Shown: positions 7,375 through 13,739 of the stretch, one piece after another | How the letters are laid out: the number at the start of each line of letters is the position of its first letter | How positions within the stretch are numbered: position 1 is the first letter of the stretch | Assembly: GCA_021647145.1 (NCBI GenBank) | Contig: JAKIVF010000092.1 | Coordinates: 1 to 14,616 of the forward strand | DNA: 14,616 bases | Direction of reading: 5' to 3' | Source: Methylococcaceae bacterium | Lineage (GTDB): Bacteria; Pseudomonadota; Gammaproteobacteria; Methylococcales; Methylomonadaceae | Translations under genes and position numbers: made by a program | The notes under the pieces: generated by a model | Database searches by the model: none | Told to the model about the DNA's origin: nothing | Seen by the model: the letters and a program-made list of their open reading frames with translations, nothing else

Positions 7375-8574
7375 ATGAAAATAGGCACTGCACTTACCCC
7401 AAATGCAACTAAAGCTTTACTTCTTGGTAGTGGCGAGTTAGGAAAAGAAATCGCTATTTCTCTGCAACGATATGGCGTTGAAGTGATAGCTGTTGATAGA
7501 TATCCAAATGCACCAGCACAACATATCGCACAGCGAAGCCACGTGATTGATATGACAAATGTAGAAGCAGTAAAAAAATTAATTGCTGCTGAAAAACCTG
7601 ATTATATTATTCCAGAAATTGAAGCCATTGCTACCGAAGCATTGGCAGAAATTGAGATTGAAGGATTGTCAAAAATTGTGCCTAATGCCAGAGCAGTACA
7701 GCTCACCATGAATCGTGAAGGTATTCGTACCATGGCAGCTGAAAAGGTTGGTGTACCAACGTCAAGTTATGCCTTTGCAGAGACGTTTATTGAATTAAAA
7801 GAAGCTGTTGAAAATATTACGGGTTACCCCTGTTTTATTAAACCAACAATGTCATCGTCAGGGAAAGGACAGTCTATGGTGATATCGGAAGGTCAATTAG
7901 AAAAAGCATGGGAATATGCAAAAGAAGGAGGAAGAACGGATACAGGCAAAGTGATTGTTGAAGGAGCAATTGATTTTGATTATGAGATCACACTTTTAAC
8001 AGTTCGTGCTTTAGATAAAAACGGAAAGGCCGATACCTATTTTTGTGAGCCTATAGGACATTTACAACAAGATGGAGATTATAGAGAAAGTTGGCAACCA
8101 CAAAAAATGACTTCAACGGCATTAAAAAATGCCCAAGAAATTGCATTTAATGTGACTAATGAAATAGGGGGCTTGGGGCTGTTCGGAGTAGAGTTATTTA
8201 TAAAAGGAGATGAGGTCTGGTTCAGTGAAGTTAGCCCTAGGCCACATGATACAGGTATGGTCACCATGGTGACGCAAAGGCAAACAGAATTTGATTTGCA
8301 TGCAAGAGCTATTTTAGGTTTACCGGTTTGTACTACATTAGACAAAATGGGTGCAAGTGCTGTTATTCTTGGTGGAATCAATGCAAAAAATATTGAATAT
8401 ACAGGGCTAGATAAGGCTTTGGAAGATGCAGATGTTGAAGTTAGGTTATTTGCAAAACCTGAAGCCTATATAACTAGACGAATGGGTGTAGCGTTAGCAA
8501 CCTCAAAAAAGAATATAAAAGAGGCAAGAGCCAAAGCAGTTAAAGCGGCTAGCCTAGTATATATAAAAGGATAA
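7375..8574 (+). CDS. purT: Formate-dependent phosphoribosylglycinamide formyltransferase PurT
   Basis: A 399-aa ATP-grasp enzyme of de novo purine synthesis: formate + ATP + GAR gives FGAR, independent of formyl-tetrahydrofolate. The N-terminal pre-ATP-grasp domain has LLLGSGELGKEIAISLQ (15-31) and VDRYPNAPAQ (40-49). VPEIEAIAT-type GAR binding is present as IIPEIEAIATEAL. The ATP loop is SSSGKGQS (160-167) and the Mg ligands are E273 (GLFGVELF) and E285 (FSEVSPRPHDTG). Length matches E. coli PurT (392 aa). AAGAG lies 6 nt before the ATG. A perfect TATAAT at 7349-7354, in the 33-bp gap after the MutS-like gene, could be a -10 box, though no clear -35 is visible. The lytic transglycosylase gene starts 5 nt after its stop. 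A minus-strand frame at 8079-8381 is a shadow. Confidence 0.97.
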   Translation: MKIGTALTPNATKALLLGSGELGKEIAISLQRYGVEVIAVDRYPNAPAQHIAQRSHVIDMTNVEAVKKLIAAEKPDYIIPEIEAIATEALAEIEIEGLSKIVPNARAVQLTMNREGIRTMAAEKVGVPTSSYAFAETFIELKEAVENITGYPCFIKPTMSSSGKGQSMVISEGQLEKAWEYAKEGGRTDTGKVIVEGAIDFDYEITLLTVRALDKNGKADTYFCEPIGHLQQDGDYRESWQPQKMTSTALKNAQEIAFNVTNEIGGLGLFGVELFIKGDEVWFSEVSPRPHDTGMVTMVTQRQTEFDLHARAILGLPVCTTLDKMGASAVILGGINAKNIEYTGLDKALEDADVEVRLFAKPEAYITRRMGVALATSKKNIKEARAKAVKAASLVYIKG

Positions 8575-8579
8575 TATAA

Positions 8580-9251
8580 ATGAAAAAAATTGGGTTGATA
8601 TTGATTGCAGCAATATATTCAGGCTATGCCTGTGCAGATATTTATAGACATATTGGCCCTGATGGTAGTGTTTATTACACTGACAAACCAAAAAAAGGGC
8701 TAAAGTATAAACGAATTATACGATCAAACCCCAAGTCAAAGTATAACTCAAAACTTGTAATAAAAAAGAACCCATATAGAAATCTTAATAAGAACAAAAA
8801 AAAATACTCTCCTCTTATTGCTAAAGCGGCAGCAAAGTATAAAATTGATAAAGAATTAATTCATGCAGTTATTCGAACTGAGTCAGCTTATAATGTAAAG
8901 GCTATTTCTTCTGCTGGAGCTGTAGGACTCATGCAATTAATGCCTGCGACAGCAGCTCGTTATGGTGTTAATGATCGTACCAATGCCAAACAAAATATTG
9001 ATGGTGGAACTCGCTATCTAAAAGATTTAATGAAGATGTTTAAATCTAACCTCAGCTTGGTCCTTGCTAGTTATAATGCAGGCGAAAGAGCTGTTAAAAG
9101 ATATAATAATTCAATTCCCCCTTACCCTGAAACTCAAAATTATGTCCGTAAAGTTTTAAAACTTTATAAAAACTCAAATGCATTAACATTTTATGCAAAA
9201 CCTACCACAGATTCAGCTCAATTAAGGAACAAAAAATCAGTTGGTAGCTAA
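8580..9251 (+). CDS. DUF4124/SLT-domain lytic transglycosylase
   Basis: A 223-aa exported murein lyase. Residues 1-19 look like a Sec signal peptide with cleavage after ACA (19/20). A DUF4124-type segment follows (DIYRHIGPDGSVYYTDKP, 20-37), then a Lys-rich linker (about 40-75) and a Slt-type catalytic domain (about 77-195). The catalytic Glu is E101 in AVIRTESAYNVKAIS; AGAVGLMQLMPATAARYGV (112-130) and LASYNAGERAV (162-172) are the other family motifs. It should cleave the MurNAc-GlcNAc bond with 1,6-anhydro product formation in the periplasm. AAGG lies about 9 nt before the ATG, overlapping the end of purT (5-nt gap), so it belongs to the same transcript. It is the last gene of the co-directional run; mobile-element remnants begin within about 40 bp. 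Confidence 0.92.
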   Translation: MKKIGLILIAAIYSGYACADIYRHIGPDGSVYYTDKPKKGLKYKRIIRSNPKSKYNSKLVIKKNPYRNLNKNKKKYSPLIAKAAAKYKIDKELIHAVIRTESAYNVKAISSAGAVGLMQLMPATAARYGVNDRTNAKQNIDGGTRYLKDLMKMFKSNLSLVLASYNAGERAVKRYNNSIPPYPETQNYVRKVLKLYKNSNALTFYAKPTTDSAQLRNKKSVGS

Positions 9252-9293
9252 TACCATAGTGAGTTTTATGAAGAGATTGTGGTAGTCTAGCTC

Positions 9294-9489
9294 TTAATTT
9301 TTTGATTGGGTAATCCATCGTTGTAATGCTGAATGACAGACACCTAATGTTCTTGCCATTTCTACTAATGTAATACAGGGTGAAGGGTTTAGTGCTTTTT
9401 CTATGGTTTGTATTTTAAATCCTTCGGTGAATTTTGACTCATTTTTTATCCCCTGAAAGTTAAAATTAGAGGCGACAACTATCCTCACA
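9294..9489 (-). pseudogene. IS3-like transposase orfA remnant
   Basis: Read on the minus strand, KFTEGFKIQTIEKALN followed by ITLVEMARTLGVCHSALQRWI is the N-terminal helix-turn-helix of an IS3-type OrfA (family pattern: K-F/Y-T-E-x-F-K ... VARxLGVxxxTLxRW). It ends at a stop at 9294, far short of a full OrfA, and no OrfB follows. The probable original start is ATG at 9442-9440 with AGGGG upstream, but that ATG is out of frame with the HTH, so there is also a frameshift. The minus strand starts TGTGAGGATAG at 9489, which may be the IS left end because IS3-type ends usually begin with TG; this would put the boundary with the IS91 remnant at 9489/9490. The family is moderately certain. Confidence 0.6.
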
Positions 9490-9960
9490 CAGGGGGAGCT
9501 TGCCCAAGGTTTTCAGAATGCCGATCATCCTTTTGCTGTTAGGGTGCAGAAAGCCAAAGTTTCGGGCACGGCGAAATCCTGTCGGCAAAAAATGCTGCAG
9601 CACCAGCCATAGAAATTTGGCACCGGTTTCCGTACGGGTTCCCAGCGAGTGGTGTCGCTGTCATGATAGCGGAATGTCACCCTGCCATCACGGACAGACA
9701 GAATATCCTTCTCGCGGATCACCCCGCGATACAGGTAGCAGCCTAGATAGTCCAGTGCCTTGCCTCCCGAGCCCACTTTCTTGCAGTTGACAATCCATTT
9801 TTGCGGAATAGAGTGTGGCAGCCCCAGGTTCCCCCTGCCAGTTTCGACAGCAGTCTGCCCCGAAAGACCTTGGCCAGGGCTTTGTGATTAAGCAGATTTT
9901 CCGTCCTTGGTACGAACCCGCTTATTGAGCCTGTCGACCGCGATAGCAGGCCCCATGTTT
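9490..9960 (-). pseudogene. IS91-family (HUH/Y2) transposase remnant, multiply frameshifted
   Basis: On the minus strand, stitched across frames, the sequence reads as the C-terminal half of an IS91-type transposase. The order is AVDRLNKRVRTKDGK (near 9950-9905), NHKALAKVFRGRLLSKL, then LPHSIPQKWIVNCKKV and GSGGKALDYLGCYLYRGVI (about 9800-9710), EKDILSVRDGRVTFRYHD, then KFLWLVLQHFLPTGFRRARN and FGFLHPNSKRMI (about 9620-9530). At least three frame changes are needed, so it is dead. The catalytic N-terminal part with HUH and the tyrosines is missing, cut at about 9960 where AT-rich Rep sequence begins. This block is visibly GC-rich against its AT-rich surroundings, a sign of foreign origin. A plus-strand frame at 9500-9790 is its shadow. 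Confidence 0.82.
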
Positions 9961-10378
9961 GAGCTTATATTTTGTAAATTCTTTAGATAATTTAGAAATG
10001 TAAGGAATAATGCCGGAAGCAAAATTTAAAACTAACTTTCCAGACCCAGGTATATAGTCAATACTGCTAATCCATCTAGTCTTACGTTGAACTATTTTGG
10101 ATTATCAAGATCAGGATCATCAATAATTACACTACGATCATATAGTTTTTCAGCAGCTTTCTTTAATTCTCGATATGCATTTGAAAAGTTATCCAAACCG
10201 ACTAGATCAACAATTTCAGCTGCTGAAATCTCAAATTCATACTGATGGTTAAATCTGTCATTGAATCAATCTGAGCAATACAAGCTAGTAGTACTCTTTG
10301 CTCAGAAAGGCTTAGCAAATAACTAGCTTCAATAACTTTATTAGACTTAACAACAATCAAATGAACTTGATTTTCCAA
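9961..10378 (-). pseudogene. Rep_3-type plasmid replication initiator pseudogene
   Basis: On the minus strand the conserved order of a Rep_3 (RepB-like) initiator is readable. It starts ENQVHLIVVKSNKVIEASYL and LSLSEQRVLLACIAQIDS (from about 10378). After a frame change near 10260 it reads DRFNHQYEFEISAAEIVDLV and GLDNFSNAYRELKKAAEKLY. After a second change at an A-run near 10095-10098 (one base apparently lost) it reads QRKTRWISSIDYIPGSGKLV and IIPYISKLSKEFTKYKL. The text then stops at 9961, at the junction with the IS91 remnant, so the C-terminal winged-helix domain is missing. The start is unclear; a TTG at 10378-10376 is the best candidate. In intact plasmids this protein binds iterons upstream of its own gene. 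Here it marks an integrated, decayed replicon. Confidence 0.82.
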
Positions 10379-10831
10379 AAGAGTATAATGACAAAAGGAA
10401 TAGATTCCAAACTATACTCTAGTTCTAAAAAATATAAAGACAAACAAAAATAATTGTCTCGATATAAAGATCAATTTATCGTTATATAAAAGTACAGCAG
10501 TATCTATTAAAATCGTTAAGAGATATAACCTTTATATTTCACACCAAGAAATATGGTTATCCACATTATCAGAGACAATAAGGTTAAATTTTCTTCTATA
10601 TTAGAAATTAATAATATCAAGAGACAGGACTAAGATATCATATCGAATTATAGAGGTTGATAACTTCGATTCAGCCTTTTATTGATTAGCTTCTCTTGAT
10701 GAGAGTAAAAATATAAAACTGACTTATCAATCCATTTACTTGAAAATATTTTTCTAGGATAATAGAAGAAATTTTTGGTTCAAAGGGTAAATATTTAAAC
10801 ATTTCCAATAACGAACAGTAAAGGTAAAAAA
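10379..10831. other. Gene-free AT-rich region, possible relic plasmid origin
   Basis: No coding region is supported. Position upstream of the rep pseudogene is where Rep_3 plasmids keep their origin. It holds one consensus DnaA box, a short inverted repeat AGACAA (10438-10443) / TTGTCT (10454-10459), and similar A/T phrases such as TCGATATAAAG and TCGTTATATAAAAG. I could not make out regular iterons of about 20 bp, so the origin call rests on position and the DnaA box. Confidence 0.45.
10557..10565 (+). promoter_or_regulatory. Consensus DnaA box
   Basis: TTATCCACA is an exact match to the strict DnaA-box consensus. It lies about 180 bp upstream of the rep pseudogene start in an AT-rich stretch, as in many iteron plasmid origins. 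Only one perfect copy is seen, so chance cannot be excluded. Confidence 0.5.
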
Positions 10832-11200
10832 ATGGATAAAAAACAACTAACTACAATGAAAAATATGATCTTAGGTATGTTTGAATCAAAACCAGGATTA
10901 CGAGAGGGTGATTGCTTACCTCCCAGGTGGTTGCTACAGACAGAAATTATTAATCTTGATGAAAAAGAAAAATACGCATTAGAAAGTGCATTTAATGAAT
11001 TGCACGACAGCAAGTTAATTAACATTAGCAAAACTGAAGATGACCAAAATCAGATAATTTCGATTACACAAATAGGGGTTGACTATATTATTAAAAATAA
11101 AATAGGTAAGAAACATATTATAAAACGAAAAAACGTGAGTAAACTCAGTATTTCCAGTATGTTAGAAGATATTTTACCTGACAACGAAAACAAGGTTTAG
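10832..11200 (+). CDS. Unrecognised 122-aa protein, possible winged helix
   Basis: A 122-aa, charged, soluble-looking protein with AAGG 7 nt before the ATG (10821-10824). The arrangement GDCLPPRWLLQTEIINLDEKEKYALESAFNELHDSKLINI (25-64, shown here only as the order of elements) followed by IISITQIGVDYIIKNK suggests helices packing against a hairpin with 'L-x-x-S-K-L-I' before a strand and 'ITxIGxDYI' after it. This is the usual look of a winged-helix domain in which a short-arm strand is followed by a final helix. A basic tail (KKHIIKRKNVSK) follows. No family is recognised. It stands alone between the plasmid relic and the toxin-like array, on the strand opposite to both, and could be an accessory regulator of the relic replicon. 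That is inference. Confidence 0.6.
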   Translation: MDKKQLTTMKNMILGMFESKPGLREGDCLPPRWLLQTEIINLDEKEKYALESAFNELHDSKLINISKTEDDQNQIISITQIGVDYIIKNKIGKKHIIKRKNVSKLSISSMLEDILPDNENKV

Positions 11201-11435
11201 ATATTCAAAAAAAACTGTGCTTACCGGCTGAAAACAAATCAATAACTTAAGTATCTAACCAAGCTGAGATAACATCATATATGAGATTTATGTGAAAAAT
11301 AAAATGTTAGAGAGTATTTCCCAAAGCTACTGAATTATTTAGTTACCTGAGTATGTTTATATCGCTACGGTTATTCATGGTAGTTGAGATTTAACAGGCA
11401 TTGAAAATAAACCTTGAGAGGTAAGTTAGAAAAAT
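11201..11435. other. Intergenic region, nothing recognised
   Basis: No ORF, RNA or repeat structure is supported. One phrase, AAGCTGAGATAACATCAT (11261-11278), resembles AAGCTGAGTAAGTG...ATAGCATCAT at 12077-12100 beyond the next gene; both are preceded by TAACTTA. The resemblance is weak. Confidence 0.5.
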
Positions 11436-11463
11436 GGTGTAAAAAATATTTTACTTTTTCACC
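11436..11463 (-). terminator. Possible terminator after the 179-aa gene
   Basis: GGTG (11436-11439) and CACC (11460-11463) flank A-rich and T-rich arms that can pair. On the minus strand the hairpin is followed by ATTTTTC. It lies 16 nt past the stop of the minus-strand gene at 11479. The stem is short and AT-rich, so confidence is low. Confidence 0.35.
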
Positions 11464-11478
11464 CGGTTCAACTCTGGC

Positions 11479-12018
11479 TTACAGATTATTTATTCTAGGT
11501 TCTACTCTGCTGGGTTGTGTTTGATTCCAAATTTTAGAGAAACTTTGGATACCTTCATCATTATCAGCAAATATTATTTCTGTAGAGCTAATTTCTAACA
11601 TTACATCAATTTCTTTTTTTGATTCAATAACACTCACCAACGAAGCTTGTAAATTAACATCTTTTAAATCCGTCATTATTACATGACTTTCAAAATCAAT
11701 AATTACTTTTGCAAGGATTTTTCCTTCACCCAAATAATCAACCTTACGTGCTTTCTTTAAATCCTTAAGCAAAACAGGGTTTCTATCTTTTTCCAACAAA
11801 ACACCCAATGCAATACCGTACGAATCATTTGTCACGGTATACAACCAGCCTTGAAAAATAGGCTCAAATTGCTCTCCTGAAATCTCAACCCAATAACCTG
11901 AATTTCTAATATCATTAAAAAGTTTGTCTTTATCTACGAAACTCTCTTTTTTATTTTGTGAAAATAGTAGAAATACAACAACTAAGGCTATTATAAAAAT
12001 AATGATTTCTTTATTCAT
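11479..12018 (-). CDS. Unrecognised membrane-anchored protein, 179 aa
   Basis: A 179-aa protein with one clear N-terminal membrane anchor (EIIIFIIALVVVFLLF, residues 4-19) followed by KKES and a soluble domain of about 155 residues. The soluble part has mixed strand/helix character: SGYWVEISGEQFEPIFQGWLY (its first part near 40-55), an acidic/basic middle (LLKDLKKARKVDYLGEGKILAKVIID) and a C-terminal EISSTEIIFADNDEGIQSF. No conserved catalytic motif, lipobox or repeat is seen and I do not recognise a family. The Shine-Dalgarno is poor (GGA about 10 nt upstream). It follows the two-gene module array on the same strand, 164 nt past the last module, so it could be one more accessory or immunity-like gene. 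This is only context. Confidence 0.6.
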   Translation of the reverse strand: MNKEIIIFIIALVVVFLLFSQNKKESFVDKDKLFNDIRNSGYWVEISGEQFEPIFQGWLYTVTNDSYGIALGVLLEKDRNPVLLKDLKKARKVDYLGEGKILAKVIIDFESHVIMTDLKDVNLQASLVSVIESKKEIDVMLEISSTEIIFADNDEGIQSFSKIWNQTQPSRVEPRINNL

Positions 12019-12101
12019 AAGTTATTAGTCCATAGTAAAAAATTTAGTTGTATTTGTTCTTAGGTAACTTACCCCTAAGCTGAGTAAGTGATAGCATCAT
12101 T

Positions 12102-12158
12102 CAGTATCTTTAAAATAGAGTAATATAAAAAAAAGACCGCTATTTTAAAGTGATACTG
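12102..12158. repeat. Long imperfect inverted repeat (17/19 bp arms)
   Basis: CAGTATCTTTAAAATAG (12102-12118) is complementary to CTATTTTAAAGTGATACTG (12140-12158), except for 2 extra bases in the right arm. The 21-nt loop contains an A8 run (T8 on the minus strand). It sits between the frame-broken B gene and the 179-aa gene. It may be a terminator for the minus-strand array, a small MITE relic or an operator. Confidence 0.65.
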
Positions 12159-12182
12159 CTCTTTTTAACCTGCCTTCTCCAA

Positions 12183-12649
12183 TTATTTAAACATAGGTTC
12201 TGCTTTTTTCTTCTTTTTCTTCTTCTTCTTTTTCTTTTTCTTACAAGGAGTGTCTAGATGCCAAGTTTTCTTCATATTACGAATGCTTCCTATTCTTTCA
12301 GACTCACAATAGGTATAGCCTTTGGCGAGTAGTTTTTGTTCCGTTATATAATCAAGTAGTCGAGGAGTGATTAAGAGGCCACCAAAAAAAAAAATATAAT
12401 AATATAAGGTAGATATTTTTCAAATTTTTTATATCTTGGTAAGGAAAGAATTAATAAAAAAGGCATGACAAATCCCATAAAAGCATATCCATCCCCCTCT
12501 AAATACTCAACTATCTCTGTATTTATCTCTATTTGATGCCAAGTATCAGTTATTGAGATATAACTTAATATTATTACCCCTACTGGAAAGCAAATAAGCA
12601 ATAAAAAATGACTTATCATTTGGAGAGGTGTAAGTGTTTTATTTTTCAT
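12183..12649 (-). pseudogene. Third B-type membrane protein (putative immunity), out of frame at a T11 run
   Basis: The first 92 codons from ATG (12649-12647) encode KNKTLTPLQMISHFLLLICF and on through EINTEIVEYLEGDGYAFMGF, closely matching the B gene at 13740-14186. The frame then hits TAA just after a run of 11 T on the minus strand (plus 12384-12394). Shifted by one base, the rest is intact to the same EPMFK stop: GGLLITPRLLDYITEQKLLA, KGYTYCESERIGSIRNMKK, TWHLDTPC and a tail of 13 consecutive Lys. A +1 or -2 change in the homopolymer restores the full ~155-aa protein, so this may be a phase-variable gene rather than a dead one, or a sequencing error. Its ATG overlaps the stop of the A remnant upstream (TGATG). 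Confidence 0.8.
12384..12394 (-). repeat. A11/T11 homopolymer inside the third B gene
   Basis: Eleven consecutive A on the plus strand (T on the coding strand) sit exactly where the frame breaks. The paralogue at 13740-14186 has an interrupted run (nine T, then ATT) and is in frame. Tracts of this length are prone to polymerase slippage, and also to sequencing indels. Confidence 0.85.
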
Positions 12650-12747
12650 CAAAAACGAGGGATACTGCCCATTTTAAGTTGTCGTTCTACTGCTTTTTCT
12701 AATAGGTTATCGCCAAAATTATTTTCCGCTGCTTCCATGCTTTAATA
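12649..12747 (-). pseudogene. 3' remnant of a third A-type gene
   Basis: Only the last ~33 codons survive: IKA, a one-base frame slip at about 12738, then MEAAENNFGDNLLEKAVERQ and LKMGSIPRF before TGA (12651-12649). This matches the C-terminus of the A gene at 14186 (IKALEEVDRNLENGYDLDRAVKRQ, then LKMGGIPRF). Similarity stops at about 12747, so the N-terminal ~100 codons were deleted and the end of the neighbouring module (12781) was brought close. The TGATG overlap with the following B gene is kept. Confidence 0.8.
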
Positions 12748-12780
12748 GAATCGGGAAATCCCCATGTTATCCATGTTTTT

Positions 12781-13203
12781 TTAATAAAAAAGACTCTTTT
12801 TCTTTTTCTTGCAAACAGGGTCTAGTTGCCAGGTTCGCTTTATATGACGTACACTGCCGGCTCTTTCTGCTTCACAATAGGTATAACCTTTAGCGATTAA
12901 CCTTTCTTCCGTTATATAATCAATCACATGGGGGATGATAAAGATGCTGGAAAAACCAGAAATAGCAAAAATATAAAACGCAATTTTTTGATATTTTTTA
13001 AACCTTGAAAAGAGGGTCATATAAAAAAAAGGACCGAAAATCATGGCAAACCCATAACCACTTCCTTCTGAATACTTGACGACCTCCGCATTCATTTCTA
13101 TTTGTTTCCAGGTTGACACGATATTAAAATAACTTATGAATGTAGATGCTACAGCCAAGCAAACAAATCCTAAAAACCCTACCAGTGCGTCTTTTTTTGA
13201 CAT
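12781..13203 (-). CDS. B-type multi-pass membrane protein, module 2 (putative immunity)
   Basis: A 140-aa protein, using ATG at 13203-13201, which has GGAG 7 nt upstream. A longer form from GTG at 13218 would overlap the stop of the A gene (TAGTG), but the ATG has the better ribosome site. Hydrophobic segments lie at about 8-26, 47-63 and 70-90. Conserved with the other two copies are W-x-QIE-x-N-x-x-V-x-Y-x-EG-x-GY-x-F in the middle and DYITE-x-x-L-x-AKGYTYCEAERAGSVRH ... W-x-L-x-P-x-C near the end. It closes with a Lys-rich tail (CKKKKKSLFY). It resembles, in my memory, DUF1240-like inner-membrane proteins, but I am not sure. Its fixed position after an A gene makes it the likely immunity partner. 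This is inference. Confidence 0.75.
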   Translation of the reverse strand: MSKKDALVGFLGFVCLAVASTFISYFNIVSTWKQIEMNAEVVKYSEGSGYGFAMIFGPFFYMTLFSRFKKYQKIAFYIFAISGFSSIFIIPHVIDYITEERLIAKGYTYCEAERAGSVRHIKRTWQLDPVCKKKKKSLFY

Positions 13204-13217
13204 TATTTTCTCCGTCA

Positions 13218-13640
13218 CTAACGAGGCAATGACATTCCTCCTCCTTTAAGCTTCCATCTAACTTCTTTTTCCAATTGACGATATCCTTTGTCTAATTTTT
13301 TATCGGCTTGTTTAAGTGCCTCAATCAGTTTTTTGGTTAATTCGTAATGTTCGTCTATCTCATACAGTACTGCACCACTAAGGGTCGCAACAAAAATTGC
13401 AACAACAATAGGTACAACAGCGAAAGTCGTAGCTCCAGCTACCAATGAACCCACAGCCAGTGCCAAACTCCCAGAAATAACAGCTTTAGTTATATCCGAG
13501 GCTAACTTCCCAAAAAACATAGCTTTAGTAGTATCATCATTTAGAAAAAATTCCAATAAATTGATACTCACATACAAAACAATGGTGATGGATGTACCCT
13601 GAAAAACCGATGTTTGCACCCCCACTTTACCAATTGCCAT
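13218..13640 (-). CDS. A-type YafU-like hydrophobic protein, module 2 (putative displaced toxin tip)
   Basis: A 140-aa protein. Residues 1-57 (MAIGKVGVQTSVFQG..., then TSITIVLYVSINLLEFF at 16-32) are identical to those of the A gene at 14186 except I50 for V; the rest diverges. Hydrophobic segments are about 17-32, 52-70 and 74-93, the last two rich in Gly/Ala (SLALAVGSLVAGATT). An amphipathic charged C-terminus follows (LTKKLIEALKQADKKLDKGY). The middle resembles what I recall of E. coli YafU (DVAKAVIAGGVATAIGS and a later IDxxxxLSEKL), a protein encoded near a T6SS/Rhs locus. No Shine-Dalgarno precedes the ATG. The same frame stays open for 23 codons upstream to a TAA at 13712-13710 (GYPGLRQTITSTRYLPTNSI just before), so it looks like the cut-off C-terminus of a longer protein. 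A pore-forming toxin tip is my best guess. Confidence 0.72.
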   Translation of the reverse strand: MAIGKVGVQTSVFQGTSITIVLYVSINLLEFFLNDDTTKAMFFGKLASDITKAVISGSLALAVGSLVAGATTFAVVPIVVAIFVATLSGAVLYEIDEHYELTKKLIEALKQADKKLDKGYRQLEKEVRWKLKGGGMSLPR

Positions 13641-13654
13641 ATTGACGATTATGG
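13506..13654 (-). repeat. 149-bp direct repeat, copy in module 2
   Basis: It aligns without gaps to 14468-14616 with one mismatch (A at 13527, G at 14489). It covers the 5' third of the A gene plus 14 bp upstream; the other copy runs to the window edge. The sequences differ strongly on the 3' side of the genes (plus coordinates below 13506). A further 86 bp lies between this repeat and the end of the previous B gene. Confidence 0.95.
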
Positions 13655-13739
13655 AGTTTGTAGGAAGGTAGCGTGTGCTTGTAATTGTTTGTCTAAGACC
13701 GGGATAACCTTAACGATAAGGTATAAATTAGCACCCCAA

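Noticed and set aside
8079..8381. Minus-strand open frame inside purT
   Set aside because: It is antisense to conserved ATP-grasp coding sequence; a shadow.
9500..9790. Plus-strand open frame with Cys/Pro-rich product
   Set aside because: It is the antisense of the GC-rich IS91 remnant; the minus strand gives clear transposase similarity.
10379..10831. Iteron array upstream of the rep relic
   Set aside because: Only loosely similar AT phrases are visible; no regular repeats of constant length and spacing.
10795..11031. Minus-strand open frame opposite the 122-aa gene
   Set aside because: The plus-strand gene has a good ribosome site and full-length frame; the antisense product is low-complexity hydrophobic text.
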